Assembly (NCBI GenBank): GCA_019233755.1
Contig: JAFAMD010000045.1
Location: 1 to 57,309 of the forward strand
Source: Acidobacteriaceae bacterium
GTDB taxonomy: Bacteria; Acidobacteriota; Terriglobia; Bryobacterales; Bryobacteraceae
Reading direction: 5' to 3'
DNA length: 57,309 nt
The position numbers and the translations under genes were made by a program. Below are positions 8,049-18,686 of this stretch, in pieces (position 1 is the first letter of the stretch; every line of letters starts with the position of its first letter). The notes under the pieces were generated by a model that was given only the letters and a program-made list of their open reading frames with translations, did not search any database and was not told the origin of the DNA.

Positions 8049-9305
8049 CTACCGTATCCGCTCGATATCCGCGCCAACAGCCGCTAATTTCTCTTCGATG
8101 CGCTCATAACCCCGATCCATGTGATAGACGCGATCGATGATGGTCTCGCCCTTGGCGACCATTGCGGCTAAAACAAGAGAGGCGCTGGCGCGAAGGTCTG
8201 AAGCGATCACCTGCGCTCCGGTCAGGCAATCTTCACCGGCCACGATCGCCTGGCGGCCTTCGATGCGGATGTTCGCACCCATGCGAGCCAGTTCCTGCGT
8301 ATGCATGAAGCGGTTCTCGAAGATGGTTTCGGTAACGAAACTGATTCCCTGCGCGATGGTCATCCACGCCATGTATTGCGCCTGAAGGTCCGTCGCAAAG
8401 CCGGGATATTCTTCCGTGGTGACATCGACCGCCCGAGGGCGGCGGCAGCAGCGCGCGCGCAGAGCATTCGCGCCTGCATTCTCGATCTCCGCCCCCGCCT
8501 GCGTCATTTTGATGGTGAGTGCAGCAACGTGCTCCGGATTGCAGCCGGTTACGGTAACGTCGCCGTTCGTGATCGCGCCCGCCAGCAGAAACGTACCCGC
8601 CTCGATCCGATCAGGAATGATGGTGTGCTCGGCTCCGTGCAAGCGCTCGACGCCGGTAACCCTGATGATGGACGTTCCCGCTCCTTCAATTTTCGCGCCC
8701 ATCTTGTTCAGCAGCTCGGCGAGATCTTTCACCTCCGGCTCCCGGGCAGCGTTCCTGATTATGGTTTCCCCGCGCGCGAGAACGGCCGCCATCAGCAGGT
8801 CCTCCGTGCCCGTTACCGTGATCCGGTCAAAGTGGATATTGCCTCCACGCAAACCGCCCGGAGCTACCGCTTCCACGTATCCGTGCGTCTGTTCAATCGT
8901 GGCGCCGAGCTGCTCGAGCGCCGAAAGATGCAGGTTGATCGGCCTGGCGCCGATGGCACAACCACCGGGCATGGATACACGTGCCCTGCCTGTCCTGGCG
9001 GCCAGCGGACCCAGGACAAGACTGGAAGCCCGCATTGTTTTAACCACTTCATAAGGCGCTTCCGGCCGTTCCAGATTCCTGGCGTCGACATGCACCGCCC
9101 CATTTTGCAGTTCCACTGCCGCGCCAATGTGAACAAGCAGGCTTTCCATCGTCGCGATGTCTTTCACTCGCGGAATACCGTGCAGAATCACGGGTTCGTC
9201 AGTGAGCAGAGCGGCCGCAAGAGCCGGAAGCGCGGAGTTCTTGGAACCACTCACCGGGAGTTCACCGTGTAACGAGGCGCCTCCCACAATTTTGAATTTG
9301 TCCAT
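8049..9305 (-). CDS. murA: UDP-N-acetylglucosamine 1-carboxyvinyltransferase
   Basis: A 418-residue protein with the EPSP-synthase-like inverted barrel of MurA, which transfers enolpyruvate from PEP to UDP-GlcNAc as the first committed step of peptidoglycan synthesis. The N-terminal SGSKNSALP motif binds UDP-GlcNAc. The catalytic cysteine is C116 in the SMPGGCAIGARP loop, so this is a fosfomycin-sensitive type rather than the Asp variant. Length and C-terminal GYERIEEKLAAVGADI end match the family. It lies 39 bases downstream of murQ on the same strand, so synthesis and recycling of muramic acid may be coexpressed. Confidence 0.97.
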   Translation of the reverse strand: MDKFKIVGGASLHGELPVSGSKNSALPALAAALLTDEPVILHGIPRVKDIATMESLLVHIGAAVELQNGAVHVDARNLERPEAPYEVVKTMRASSLVLGPLAARTGRARVSMPGGCAIGARPINLHLSALEQLGATIEQTHGYVEAVAPGGLRGGNIHFDRITVTGTEDLLMAAVLARGETIIRNAAREPEVKDLAELLNKMGAKIEGAGTSIIRVTGVERLHGAEHTIIPDRIEAGTFLLAGAITNGDVTVTGCNPEHVAALTIKMTQAGAEIENAGANALRARCCRRPRAVDVTTEEYPGFATDLQAQYMAWMTIAQGISFVTETIFENRFMHTQELARMGANIRIEGRQAIVAGEDCLTGAQVIASDLRASASLVLAAMVAKGETIIDRVYHMDRGYERIEEKLAAVGADIERIR

Positions 9306-9344
9306 CTGGTTTGTCGATCTGACCCGGGGCGAATCAGCGGCCGG

Positions 9345-10229
9345 CTACCCGCCGAGCGCCGCCCGCAAACGCCCTTTCGCTGCAGCGAGGCGCGATTCTG
9401 CCTCATGGCGAGTCAGCTTTAAGCGCTGCATAAGGACCGCCGTGCGAACCGAGCCAGCTTCAGCCAGCAGCCGGGATGCTTCATCATAAGACACGCCGGT
9501 AATATTGGCGATAATGCGCCGCGAACGATCGGTGAGCTTCTCGTTTGTGGGCTGAACGTTCACCATCAGGTTGCCGTACACATAGCCGAGGCGGACCATC
9601 ACGCCGGTGCTGATCATGTTGAGCACCATCTTGGTCGCCGTTCCGGCACGCATGCGGGTGGAGCCTGTTAGAACCTCCGGGCCTGGCTGCGGGGTGATGG
9701 CAATCTCGGCAGCGTTGGCGACCGCCGAGTGGGGAGTGCAGCTCAAGCCAATCGTCAGAGCGCCCATCGACCGGGCAAGGGCAAGGCCGCCTAGAACGTA
9801 GGGAGTGCGGCCGCTCGCGGCGATTCCCACCAGCGCATCCTGGCTGTTAAAACCTCGCTCCAGCAGATCCTGCCTGCCCTGATCCGGATCATCTTCCGCA
9901 CGCTCGACGGAATGCCGCAGCGCGTAGTCGCCACCGGCAATGATGCCTTGAACCAATTCCGGAGGGCAGTTGAAGGTGGGCGGGCACTCTGAGGCATCGA
10001 GCACGCCGAGGCGCCCCGATGTTCCGGCCCCCAGATAGAACAATCGCCCGCCGGCGTCGATCCGCTCCGCGATGCCGTCGATCGCGCGAGCAATGTATGG
10101 AATCTCACACTCAACGGAACGAGCAACTTCCTGGTCCGCAGCATTGATGACGCGCAGCATTTCATCCGTAGGAAGACTATCGATCGACGCTGAAGCGGGA
10201 TTCCGGGCTTCTGTGAGAAGGTCTTGCAT
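9345..10229 (-). CDS. murQ: N-acetylmuramic acid 6-phosphate etherase
   Basis: A 294-residue SIS-domain enzyme. MurQ cleaves the D-lactyl ether of MurNAc-6-phosphate to give GlcNAc-6-phosphate during peptidoglycan recycling. Recognisable parts are the family N-terminus LLTEARNPAS...IDSLPTDEML, the SIS sugar-phosphate loop GRLFYLGAGTSGRLGVLDASE near residues 81-100, and the GSTRMRAGTATKMVLN motif. The C-terminal helical region (residues 245-290) corresponds to the UBA-like tail of the family. It is immediately upstream of murA. No MurNAc kinase (anmK) or murP was seen nearby. Its presence suggests the organism recycles its own cell wall or scavenges murein. Confidence 0.96.
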   Translation of the reverse strand: MQDLLTEARNPASASIDSLPTDEMLRVINAADQEVARSVECEIPYIARAIDGIAERIDAGGRLFYLGAGTSGRLGVLDASECPPTFNCPPELVQGIIAGGDYALRHSVERAEDDPDQGRQDLLERGFNSQDALVGIAASGRTPYVLGGLALARSMGALTIGLSCTPHSAVANAAEIAITPQPGPEVLTGSTRMRAGTATKMVLNMISTGVMVRLGYVYGNLMVNVQPTNEKLTDRSRRIIANITGVSYDEASRLLAEAGSVRTAVLMQRLKLTRHEAESRLAAAKGRLRAALGG

Positions 10230-10299
10230 GCGTCCGAAAATAGCAAAGGCCGGGAGGGTGGGTTCCCTCTCGGCCGAAAAGATTATAGATTGATGTGAT

Positions 10300-10623
10300 C
10301 TAGGCGCTAAACGAGCTGCCGCAGCCGCAGGTCGACTTTACGTGTGGATTGTTGAACTTAAAGCCAGAACCTTCCAGCGTTTCCACGTAATCGACTTCGG
10401 CGCCGTCGAGGTACAGCATGCTGGCCTGATCGATGAACACGTTGAGATCGCCGAAATGATAGGTCTTGTCGAGCATGCTCGGCTGGTTCTCGAACGCCAT
10501 CGAATAGCTAAACCCGGAGCAGCCGCCACCGACGACGGCGATGCGCAACCCGGCCGGTTTGGGTTCTTGCATATTCAAGATCTCATTGACCTTGCTCACC
10601 GCAGTTTCGGTTAATTGAATCAT
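10300..10623 (-). CDS. erpA: A-type iron-sulfur carrier (ErpA/IscA/HesB family)
   Basis: A 107-residue HesB-fold protein with the three conserved cluster-binding cysteines at C35 (GGGCSGFSY) and C99 and C101 (STCGCGSSF). A-type carriers accept Fe-S clusters from the scaffold and pass them to apo-enzymes. A good ribosome site, GAGGAG, lies 6 bases before the ATG. It stands alone, with no isc or suf genes nearby, which favours a general ErpA-type delivery role over IscA. ErpA and IscA cannot be cleanly separated by sequence alone, so the symbol is tentative. A convergent or divergent partner is not evident; the next gene, on the plus strand, is an ECF sigma factor. Confidence 0.9.
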   Translation of the reverse strand: MIQLTETAVSKVNEILNMQEPKPAGLRIAVVGGGCSGFSYSMAFENQPSMLDKTYHFGDLNVFIDQASMLYLDGAEVDYVETLEGSGFKFNNPHVKSTCGCGSSFSA

Positions 10624-10767
10624 CTAGTTCTCCTCAGTAGACTGGCTGTTCTTTCAGTGTACAACCGTTTCAGAAGTTTGATGCCAGGCCCTTGGCTCAA
10701 GCTTCGGAGAAATAGTGGCCGGCATACCGGACCCTTTCAGCCGCCATTCTGGGATAATGTAAGTTTC

Positions 10768-10794
10768 TGTAACCCTCTCAAATGCCTCGACGTC
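10768..10794 (+). promoter_or_regulatory. candidate ECF-type promoter of the sigma factor gene
   Basis: TGTAAC, then 17 bases, then CGTC lie just upstream of the ECF sigma gene. This is close to the Bacillus SigX/SigM-type consensus (TGTAAC or TGAAAC, N16-17, CGTC/CGAC). It would start transcription near 10802, just before the ATG at 10809, and would suggest autoregulation. It is a pattern match only. Confidence 0.4.
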
Positions 10795-10808
10795 TGGACA
10801 GTCGTATC

Positions 10809-11492
10809 ATGGACGGGCTAACAGCGACCATTCCATTTCCGGCGGCGGTTACCGGCGAGGCAACCCGCGCGAAAACGAAGTTGGATCACCGGACGTCTGA
10901 CGAGGCGGCGCTGGTCCGGCGCGTTCAGGCCGGGGATGAAATCGCATTCCGTGAGATCGTGGACCGCTACCAGGCGAAGGTCTTTTCGATCATCTACGGC
11001 ATCCTTCGGAATCGGAACGATGCGGAAGACATTGCACAGCAGGTTTTCGCCAAGATCTACTTTTCGATCAAGAGCTTCGATTTCCGCAGCTCGCTCCTGA
11101 CCTGGATTTACAAGATCACGGTTAACGAATGTTACGACTATCTTCGAAAGAAGAGAGTCCGAAAACTTGTATACGAGAGCGATTTTTCGGTCGACGACTC
11201 GATGCGGATGGAACACTCCGAACCGGCAACGGACCAGGCCCCGGCGATCGACCAACGGCTGGCGCAGCACGACCTCATTCTTAAGCTACTGTCTAAGATT
11301 TCCCAAGAGGACCGGTCGCTCATCCTGCTCAAGGAAGTGGAAGGACACTCCGTCGAGGAACTCTCGGAAATGACAGGCATGAATGAAAACACCATCAAGG
11401 TCAAGCTGTTCCGGGCGCGCCAGAAGCTGGTAAAGGCGGCCGAAAGGCTGGCCAAGGGTCCGCTGAATCGGCCTGGCGTGATGGACAGTTAG
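10809..11492 (+). CDS. ECF-type RNA polymerase sigma factor (RpoE-like)
   Basis: A sigma-70 family ECF protein of about 227 residues. Region 2 is clear in the first half (DEIAFREIVDRYQAKVFSI, then NRNDAEDIAQQVFAKIY and LLTWIYKITVNECYDYLRKK). Region 4 is the C-terminal helix-turn-helix (SLILLKEVEGHSVEELSEM followed by NTIKVKLFRARQKL). I prefer the ATG at 10809 to the one 27 bases upstream because conserved sequence starts much later and a candidate promoter -10 element lies between the two. It is followed by a zinc-finger anti-sigma factor and a Spy/CpxP-like protein, so the module probably senses envelope stress. Confidence 0.9.
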   Translation: MDGLTATIPFPAAVTGEATRAKTKLDHRTSDEAALVRRVQAGDEIAFREIVDRYQAKVFSIIYGILRNRNDAEDIAQQVFAKIYFSIKSFDFRSSLLTWIYKITVNECYDYLRKKRVRKLVYESDFSVDDSMRMEHSEPATDQAPAIDQRLAQHDLILKLLSKISQEDRSLILLKEVEGHSVEELSEMTGMNENTIKVKLFRARQKLVKAAERLAKGPLNRPGVMDS

Positions 11493-11574
11493 CTTTCGTT
11501 GCAGGGTTGGGGTTGATTTTGAGTTAAGTTGAGCGGACAAAGATCCGCAAACTTGGTTGTTTTTTGAGGGAAAT

Positions 11575-12033
11575 ATGCACAGGTCCACACGGAATCGTCT
11601 GGAGTCTCTGCTCGCGGGCGTGGGGAATGACGGGCCGATGGAAGATCACCTTTCATCCTGCGCGAGTTGTTCCTTGGAGGTGGAATCCATGCGGGCACAG
11701 ACTGCGATGCTTCGTAGTTTGCGTTCACCGGAAGAAGTAGAACCGGCCGCCGGCTTTTACGCGCGAGTCATGCAGCGCATCGAAGAGCGCGCCAAAGACT
11801 CCATTTGGGCTGTATTTGTTTATTCTCCATTCGGCAAGCGCCTGGCTTATGCATCGCTTACCATCGCCGTTGTGCTGGGAAGCTACGTAGTGGCGCAGGA
11901 AACCCGTGACGGACATTTGCTCGGGGAAAACATGGTTGCGCAGGACGTGCACGTTCCCGTGGTCGGCGACCAGGCCCAGCAGCGTGACGCGGTACTACAG
12001 AATTTCGCTGTTCGCCAAGGAAATATCCAATAG
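11575..12033 (+). CDS. zinc-finger anti-sigma factor with one membrane span
   Basis: A 152-residue protein. An H-x3-C-x2-C zinc-binding motif (HLSSCASC, about residues 23-30) marks the zf-HC2/ASD fold that holds an ECF sigma factor inactive. One transmembrane helix follows near residues 84-103 (RLAYASLTIAVVLGSYVVA), then a periplasmic tail of about 50 residues. The start is an ATG with GAGGG a few bases before it. The gene follows the ECF sigma gene after 82 bases and precedes a Spy/CpxP-like gene by 26, consistent with a sigma/anti-sigma operon. In such systems cleavage or release of the anti-sigma factor frees the sigma factor. Confidence 0.85.
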   Translation: MHRSTRNRLESLLAGVGNDGPMEDHLSSCASCSLEVESMRAQTAMLRSLRSPEEVEPAAGFYARVMQRIEERAKDSIWAVFVYSPFGKRLAYASLTIAVVLGSYVVAQETRDGHLLGENMVAQDVHVPVVGDQAQQRDAVLQNFAVRQGNIQ

Positions 12034-12059
12034 CTCTCGCAGGCACATCCCGGCGAACC

Positions 12060-12458
12060 ATGTTGCGGCAGGACGCAGGTTGGTCTAATCCGAAAGTCCT
12101 GACAATTTTCGCGCTCATCTTTCTTTGCGGCATAGCGGTCGGATCATTCTTCACCCGCAGTTTCCTGCACCATCGGATGCCTGCCGTGACGAACAGCATT
12201 ACCATCGAGGCGGCGCGGAGCTATGGCCTGGAACACCTCAGAGCCACATTGAACCTCACCCCGGAGCAGGAAGCGACCATCACGCGAGTGCTGGACGATT
12301 ACGGCAAATACTACCAGAACATCGAGGATGAACGGGAAGACGTAGCCGAGCATGGGTGCCGGCGCATCCTCGATGTGCTGACTCCGGAACAAAGGAAGCA
12401 GTTCAACGCAAGATTCGGACATCCGGCGTCGCCGCAACCGGCCCTAGCCACGCACTAG
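12060..12458 (+). CDS. membrane-anchored Spy/CpxP-like (LTxxQ) protein
   Basis: A 132-residue protein with one N-terminal transmembrane segment (about residues 13-30) and a periplasmic helical domain. Two LTPEQ motifs (LNLTPEQEATI near residue 65 and DVLTPEQRKQF near residue 108) are the mark of the Spy/CpxP/ZraP heavy-metal-sensor-like family. Those proteins are periplasmic chaperones or stress sensors. It is the third gene of the ECF module and is the likely stress-facing component or a regulated target. An HGC motif (C99) is present, but no metal site can be assigned. The start has no obvious ribosome site. Confidence 0.7.
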   Translation: MLRQDAGWSNPKVLTIFALIFLCGIAVGSFFTRSFLHHRMPAVTNSITIEAARSYGLEHLRATLNLTPEQEATITRVLDDYGKYYQNIEDEREDVAEHGCRRILDVLTPEQRKQFNARFGHPASPQPALATH

Positions 12459-12487
12459 CAGTCTTGAAATTCCCGTTTGGGCGCCTG

Positions 12488-12970
12488 TCACGGTGTTTCA
12501 CAGACCGCCAGCGTGCCCGCTTCTTCGGTCTCGATTACCGGTTCGCTCGTTGTGGTGTGGGAGGTAGATCCCACTACGACGGCGGCAAAGAAGATCAGTG
12601 CAACGCCCAACCACCTCTCGGGCGTAACCGTTTCATGCAGAAACACTCTTCCAGATAGGGCGGAAATTACGTAGCCGAAGGATGTCATCGGCAACACGAA
12701 GCTCAGATCCGCCAGGCTCAGCAGCGCCATCCGCGACAACATTCCGCCAATGAGCAGCAAGATACCGCCCGCCACGAATGGGTTGAGCATCGCGTGCAGG
12801 TATGCAAGCGGATTCATGGCCAGTCCCTGCGAAAGGTGCTTGGCGCCGAAAGCGAGCGATAAGTTTCCGAACGCCCGGAAAGCCAGGAACCAGAAGAGGC
12901 AGAGGTAGGTTCCCGCATGTTTCTTCACGTTACTACGATTACCTTGCGATACGGATCGATTCACCGGCAT
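12488..12970 (-). CDS. small EamA-like membrane transporter (half-size)
   Basis: A 160-residue protein with four hydrophobic segments (roughly residues 21-40, 60-82, 88-110 and 119-136), half the ten helices of standard EamA permeases. ADLSFVLPMTSFGYVISAL and LGVALIFFAAVVVGS fit the last four helices of a DMT/EamA protein or a small multidrug-resistance-like protein, which work as dimers. The C-terminal tail is hydrophilic. It converges on the Spy-like gene. The substrate is unknown; exporters of amino acids, nucleobases or undecaprenyl-linked sugars are all known in this superfamily. The initiator is uncertain because the first 20 residues are polar. Confidence 0.65.
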   Translation of the reverse strand: MPVNRSVSQGNRSNVKKHAGTYLCLFWFLAFRAFGNLSLAFGAKHLSQGLAMNPLAYLHAMLNPFVAGGILLLIGGMLSRMALLSLADLSFVLPMTSFGYVISALSGRVFLHETVTPERWLGVALIFFAAVVVGSTSHTTTSEPVIETEEAGTLAVCETP

Positions 12971-14588
<1,618 letters not shown>

Positions 14589-14617
14589 CCCCGCTCAGCG
14601 ATCCGCTCCAGGCGGCC

Positions 14618-16462
14618 TCAATGTTTTGAGACCGCCGTGAGGACCACGATCGGGTGGTTCGTAAGCAGCATCTTTCCCCCGCTTACGACTACTTCGTTCA
14701 GGCATTCATTCCCCACGAGCGCTCGAAGCCGCGGCACCGCCTTTTCGTCAATCGCCAGGTAGTAACGCTGCGGGCTCATCCACAAATCCTTCCATTGGGC
14801 GTCGTTGATGAATACATTCGGCGCATCCGGAGCAGAAGCCCCGTACACCAGATTGTTGAAACGCCCGTTCAACAACAACGCCCGCTTGTTTGTATAAAAG
14901 AATACTGACGAGAAGTCGTAGTAATGGTGATCGACAATCAGCTCTCCCGGCGGACTATGCAACACCGCCTGCGCCAAAACGTGCGATCCCAGATAAGGAT
15001 TGAAAACAGCCTGCGCGAGGCGGGCTGCGTGGAAGAAGAGAATCATCATGAGCGCTGACGACAGGAACGCCTTGCGTCCAAGCGCCCGCAGGTTACCGGC
15101 AACGCCGACCAGGAAAGCAATTCCGGCTATCAGCAGCGGCAATCGCAGGTAGGCGAAAGCGCGAAGCGTCAGGTCTTCCATGTGCCCCAGCGAAAGCGTG
15201 TACGCTCCTGGATTGCTGCTGAGCGCCAGAGAGATATCCCCGGGCGTGGGCTGATTCCGGACTGCGAAACATAGCCCGAATACAACAAAAGCAGCACAAG
15301 CGGCGACAGCCGCCAGAACCCGATTGCCGCGGCGAATCCAACTACCCCCTTCCGCCATTGCCGATCCCAGGAGGAGCGCAAAGGCCGGATAGCAGGGCAT
15401 GGAATAGTACTCCTGCGTCGTCGAAAACGTGAAGAAGACGAGCACGACTCCGATCCAGCATGCCGCGAGCAACCGGGTTCTTCCAGCACGATCCTCTGCG
15501 CGGTAGCGCAGCTTAAATATGGCCGGCAGGTACACGCTCCAGGGAAAGAGCCATATCAGGTGAAAGAGCCAGAAATAGAGCCGCGGAACAGTGTTGTAGT
15601 CGCGCGGAGTACGCAGATTCAAAAAGCGCAGCAGTTGCTCATTGATAAAGAAGAACCAGAAGAAACCGTGATACTGGCCTGGAACGCTGCGCAGCGTGAA
15701 ATCGAAGTACGGCGGATTGCGCAAAGTGGCGAGCACGTGCCACGGCGCGGCGATTGCCAGTATGATCAATGCCCCGCTGAAAGGGCGCAAGCGCTTCCAG
15801 GCTTCGCGTGATGACACTTGCCGCGTCAGCAGCATGAAGAGAAGTCCGGCGCCTACTGGAAAGACAACCCCAATCAGGCTCTTGAGCAGGAGTCCCACGC
15901 CCATGCTGGCCGCGAGGAGAAATGCCCAAAGCCGGGGATTCGGTTCGTCGCGATCCAGTACGCGAAGGAACGCCCACAGAGCCAGGCCTACCGTGAACGT
16001 CTGCATGACATCTGGGATCTGAATCCGGGTGAATAGAAACAGGCCGATGCAAGTGGAGATGACGACGCCGGCATAGAATCCTGCACGCCTTCCGAAAGCC
16101 CACACGCCAAAAGCGGCTGTGAGCCAGGCGAGCGCGACCGAGGACACGACGACGGGAATTCGCGCCACCCAGTCGTGAACGCCAAAAACTTTGTATGCGA
16201 TAGCGATGAGCCAGTAAATGAGGGGGGCTTTTTCGAGGTAAAGGACACCATCCAGCCGGGCCGATACCCAATCGCCAGAGCTCAGCATGTTCCGGGCGAT
16301 CTGCGCCTGCACGCTGTCTACATCGTCCACCAGCCACGGAGGCGAGAACATACAGCCGATGTAAATAGCGCTAGCGATTAATAAAACAGCTAAATAGAGG
16401 TAAGAATTTGTTCCGAGGCCGCCCAGCTTCGATCGGGTTCGGCGGCCGTTTGAATACGCCAT
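14618..16462 (-). CDS. ArnT/PMT-type membrane glycosyltransferase (GT83-like)
   Basis: A 614-residue polytopic GT-C protein with about ten hydrophobic helices. The first loop after helix 1 contains [19 protein letters not shown], the acidic loop typical of ArnT and PMT enzymes, which use a polyprenyl-phosphate-linked sugar to glycosylate lipid A or protein in the periplasm. Its start is buried 73 bases inside the 3' end of asnB. No later in-frame ATG precedes the first helix, so the overlap looks real and suggests coupled expression. Donor and acceptor cannot be read. It is convergent with sqdB, ending about 30 bases from it. Confidence 0.8.
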   Translation of the reverse strand: MAYSNGRRTRSKLGGLGTNSYLYLAVLLIASAIYIGCMFSPPWLVDDVDSVQAQIARNMLSSGDWVSARLDGVLYLEKAPLIYWLIAIAYKVFGVHDWVARIPVVVSSVALAWLTAAFGVWAFGRRAGFYAGVVISTCIGLFLFTRIQIPDVMQTFTVGLALWAFLRVLDRDEPNPRLWAFLLAASMGVGLLLKSLIGVVFPVGAGLLFMLLTRQVSSREAWKRLRPFSGALIILAIAAPWHVLATLRNPPYFDFTLRSVPGQYHGFFWFFFINEQLLRFLNLRTPRDYNTVPRLYFWLFHLIWLFPWSVYLPAIFKLRYRAEDRAGRTRLLAACWIGVVLVFFTFSTTQEYYSMPCYPAFALLLGSAMAEGGSWIRRGNRVLAAVAACAAFVVFGLCFAVRNQPTPGDISLALSSNPGAYTLSLGHMEDLTLRAFAYLRLPLLIAGIAFLVGVAGNLRALGRKAFLSSALMMILFFHAARLAQAVFNPYLGSHVLAQAVLHSPPGELIVDHHYYDFSSVFFYTNKRALLLNGRFNNLVYGASAPDAPNVFINDAQWKDLWMSPQRYYLAIDEKAVPRLRALVGNECLNEVVVSGGKMLLTNHPIVVLTAVSKH

Positions 16463-18300
16463 CTCTTCATCCAGAGAAACAGAATCATTAAGCCCCAGAG
16501 GTGGTACCCGAGATTCACGCGACGGCTAAGGTGATTCTGCAGGCAATCGCCGATAGTGTCGAAGTTGAAGAATCCAGAGTAGTCCGACTCAGCGGCTGCC
16601 AAGGTGTCGAAAAGCAGATTGCGAAGCGGTCCGCGCAGCCAGTCGTGAGCCGGAAAATCCAGTCCCACCTTCTTGCGCCGCGTCACCGCCGCCGGCAACT
16701 TATCTCGCATCAGGTCCTTCAGGATGAATTTCTGACGGGACCCGCGGATCTTGAAAGACGCCGGCAGGGTGGCCGCGAACTCGACAATCCGGTGATCGAG
16801 AAACGGAGGGCGGACCTCGATGGAATGAGCCATGCTCATCCGGTCCACCTTCATGAGGATGTCATCGGGTAAAAAAAACTTTTGATCGAACCAGAGATAG
16901 GAGGCAAGATGATCGCCATGACGCGACAGATCGGCCAGCATGCGATCGAGCGTTCCAGGCAGCTCTGCGGCAACCAGCGACCGCTTCTCCGAATCGGAGA
17001 AGGTGCCGTTCCAGTACACGTGCGCCCGTGCGGGGCTCAACAGGCTGCCGGCGAGAAACCGCTTCAGCTTGTACTCGAAGCTGATCTTGTCATCTGAAAC
17101 CGGAATCAGCTCCGCGGCGGATTTGGCCAGGCGCCGGGTAAAGCGCGGGAGCCTGCGAACGGCGCACGCCATCGCATCAGCCCGATACGTCAGGTAACCG
17201 CCGAAGATCTCATCGGCGCCTTCACCGCTCAGCGCAACCGTGGCATGCTGTTTCGTCAGTTTCGACAGAAACCAGACCGGCAGAGCTCCGCCGTCGGCGT
17301 TTGGCTCGTCAAAATAATCCGCAAATTGCGCGATGGCCTCAGGAAGTTCGGCGTCCGGGTTCAGATCGAACTGCTCATGCTGCGTCCCGTAACGGGCAGC
17401 TACTTCGCCAATGTATGCCGCCTCATCAAAGCTCCGGCCGTTGAACGAAATCGAAAACGTTCGCATCGGCCGCACTCGGGAGGCATAGTGCAGGACGGTC
17501 GAGGAATCTACTCCTCCACTGAGCCACAATCCTACCGGCACGTCGGACAGCAAGTGCTCGCGAACGGACTGATCGAGCAAAGCATCCAGTTCCTCTTTCG
17601 CAGAATCGAGATCGCGCTGTTTCGCGGATTCAAAGGGAAGGCGCCAATAGGTTTCAGACCGAACCTTGCCGGCGCGCCACTCCAGCCAATTGCCTGGTGA
17701 CAATTTCTCGATGTCCTGCACCAGAGTCCACGGACTTGGAACGTAATTCAGGGTGAGATAGCAGTCAAGGCCGGGAAGCGAGAGATAACGATCGATCTCA
17801 GGGTGAACGAACAGCGCTTTAAGCTCTGATCCGAAATAAAGATCATCGCCGCGAAACGAAACGTAGAGAGGCTTGATGCCGAGACGGTCGCGGGCCAATA
17901 CGAGCCGCTGCGAAGACTCCGTCCAGAGGGCGATTGCAAACATGCCGCGCAGCTTCGCGAAGCAATCCGTGTCCCACTCATCAAAGGCCGCCAGAACGGT
18001 TTCAGTGTCCGTATGCGTTCGGAAACGATGACCGCGCGCTTCGAGCTCCCGCCGGAGTTCCTCGTGATTGTAAATCTCGCCGTTGAACGCAATGACGAGG
18101 TCGCCGTCCGGCGATGTGATCGGCTGGTCCCCTGCATTCAGGTCCAGGATCTTCAGCCTGGCTGCACCGAGCGATACGCAGGCAGATTCAAAAACTCCCT
18201 GTTGGTCCGGCCCCCGGTGGCTGAGACTCCGTACGGCCGACTGGATTCGGCCCGGCGCTGGTGCGGAGTTAAGATGTGTGAATCCGGCTATTCCGCACAA
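16390..18300 (-). CDS. asnB: asparagine synthase (glutamine-hydrolysing)
   Basis: A 636-residue class II amidotransferase. C2 after the initiator is the glutaminase nucleophile (MCGIAGF), and the DQP-type glutaminase domain runs to about residue 210 (SHRGPDQQG, FNGEIYNHEEL). The synthetase domain has the pyrophosphatase loop SGGVDSS at 261-267. The start is TTG with a strong AGGAGG about 9 bases upstream. The family makes asparagine, but many copies in envelope loci amidate sugars or glycan precursors. The gene sits in a glycan block and overlaps an ArnT-like transferase, so a role in surface polysaccharide is possible. All key residues are intact. Confidence 0.93.
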   Translation of the reverse strand: MCGIAGFTHLNSAPAPGRIQSAVRSLSHRGPDQQGVFESACVSLGAARLKILDLNAGDQPITSPDGDLVIAFNGEIYNHEELRRELEARGHRFRTHTDTETVLAAFDEWDTDCFAKLRGMFAIALWTESSQRLVLARDRLGIKPLYVSFRGDDLYFGSELKALFVHPEIDRYLSLPGLDCYLTLNYVPSPWTLVQDIEKLSPGNWLEWRAGKVRSETYWRLPFESAKQRDLDSAKEELDALLDQSVREHLLSDVPVGLWLSGGVDSSTVLHYASRVRPMRTFSISFNGRSFDEAAYIGEVAARYGTQHEQFDLNPDAELPEAIAQFADYFDEPNADGGALPVWFLSKLTKQHATVALSGEGADEIFGGYLTYRADAMACAVRRLPRFTRRLAKSAAELIPVSDDKISFEYKLKRFLAGSLLSPARAHVYWNGTFSDSEKRSLVAAELPGTLDRMLADLSRHGDHLASYLWFDQKFFLPDDILMKVDRMSMAHSIEVRPPFLDHRIVEFAATLPASFKIRGSRQKFILKDLMRDKLPAAVTRRKKVGLDFPAHDWLRGPLRNLLFDTLAAAESDYSGFFNFDTIGDCLQNHLSRRVNLGYHLWGLMILFLWMKRWRIQTAAEPDRSWAASEQILTSI

Positions 18301-18686
18301 ACGGCTTGCCCTCCTGCGTCGGACATATCAAATTTCATGTCGTTTCAACAAGTTCGATGCATCTCGCCCCCGAATAAAATCCGCAGCTCGTCAATCTGCA
18401 TCCGGCAGATCCCAAGGACAAGCCAGAGGGGCGACGCCTGAAGACGGATGTTGTTCTTCAATTGTAGCAAGACGTGTGCCACCCCGCTGCGGTTTCTAAG
18501 TCGAACAAAGTAAACTGATTCTAGAGCGCCTCGCGGCTGGTCCAGCCTTTGGAGCGATCGTGGCGCTGTCATTTGGTCATTGAAAGGTAACCGACGTACT
18601 TAGCTTTTCGCCCTGTCTATGAGCCAGGGGTTTGGGGACGCCGCTCTGAAGGGGTACGGCTCTGAGTTCTAAAGCTTTGCCCGATT
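18301..18686. other. intergenic region between asnB and the GT21-like gene
   Basis: About 385 bases between divergent genes. It must hold both promoters. The asnB ribosome site (AGGAGG on the minus strand) is at 18310-18315. I see no convincing ORF, tRNA or repeat here, and no riboswitch that I recognise. Confidence 0.4.

Noticed and set aside
8301..9272. 323-codon open frame antisense to murA
   Set aside because: murA on the other strand has complete catalytic motifs; the frame has no domain match and is typical of high-GC antisense openness.
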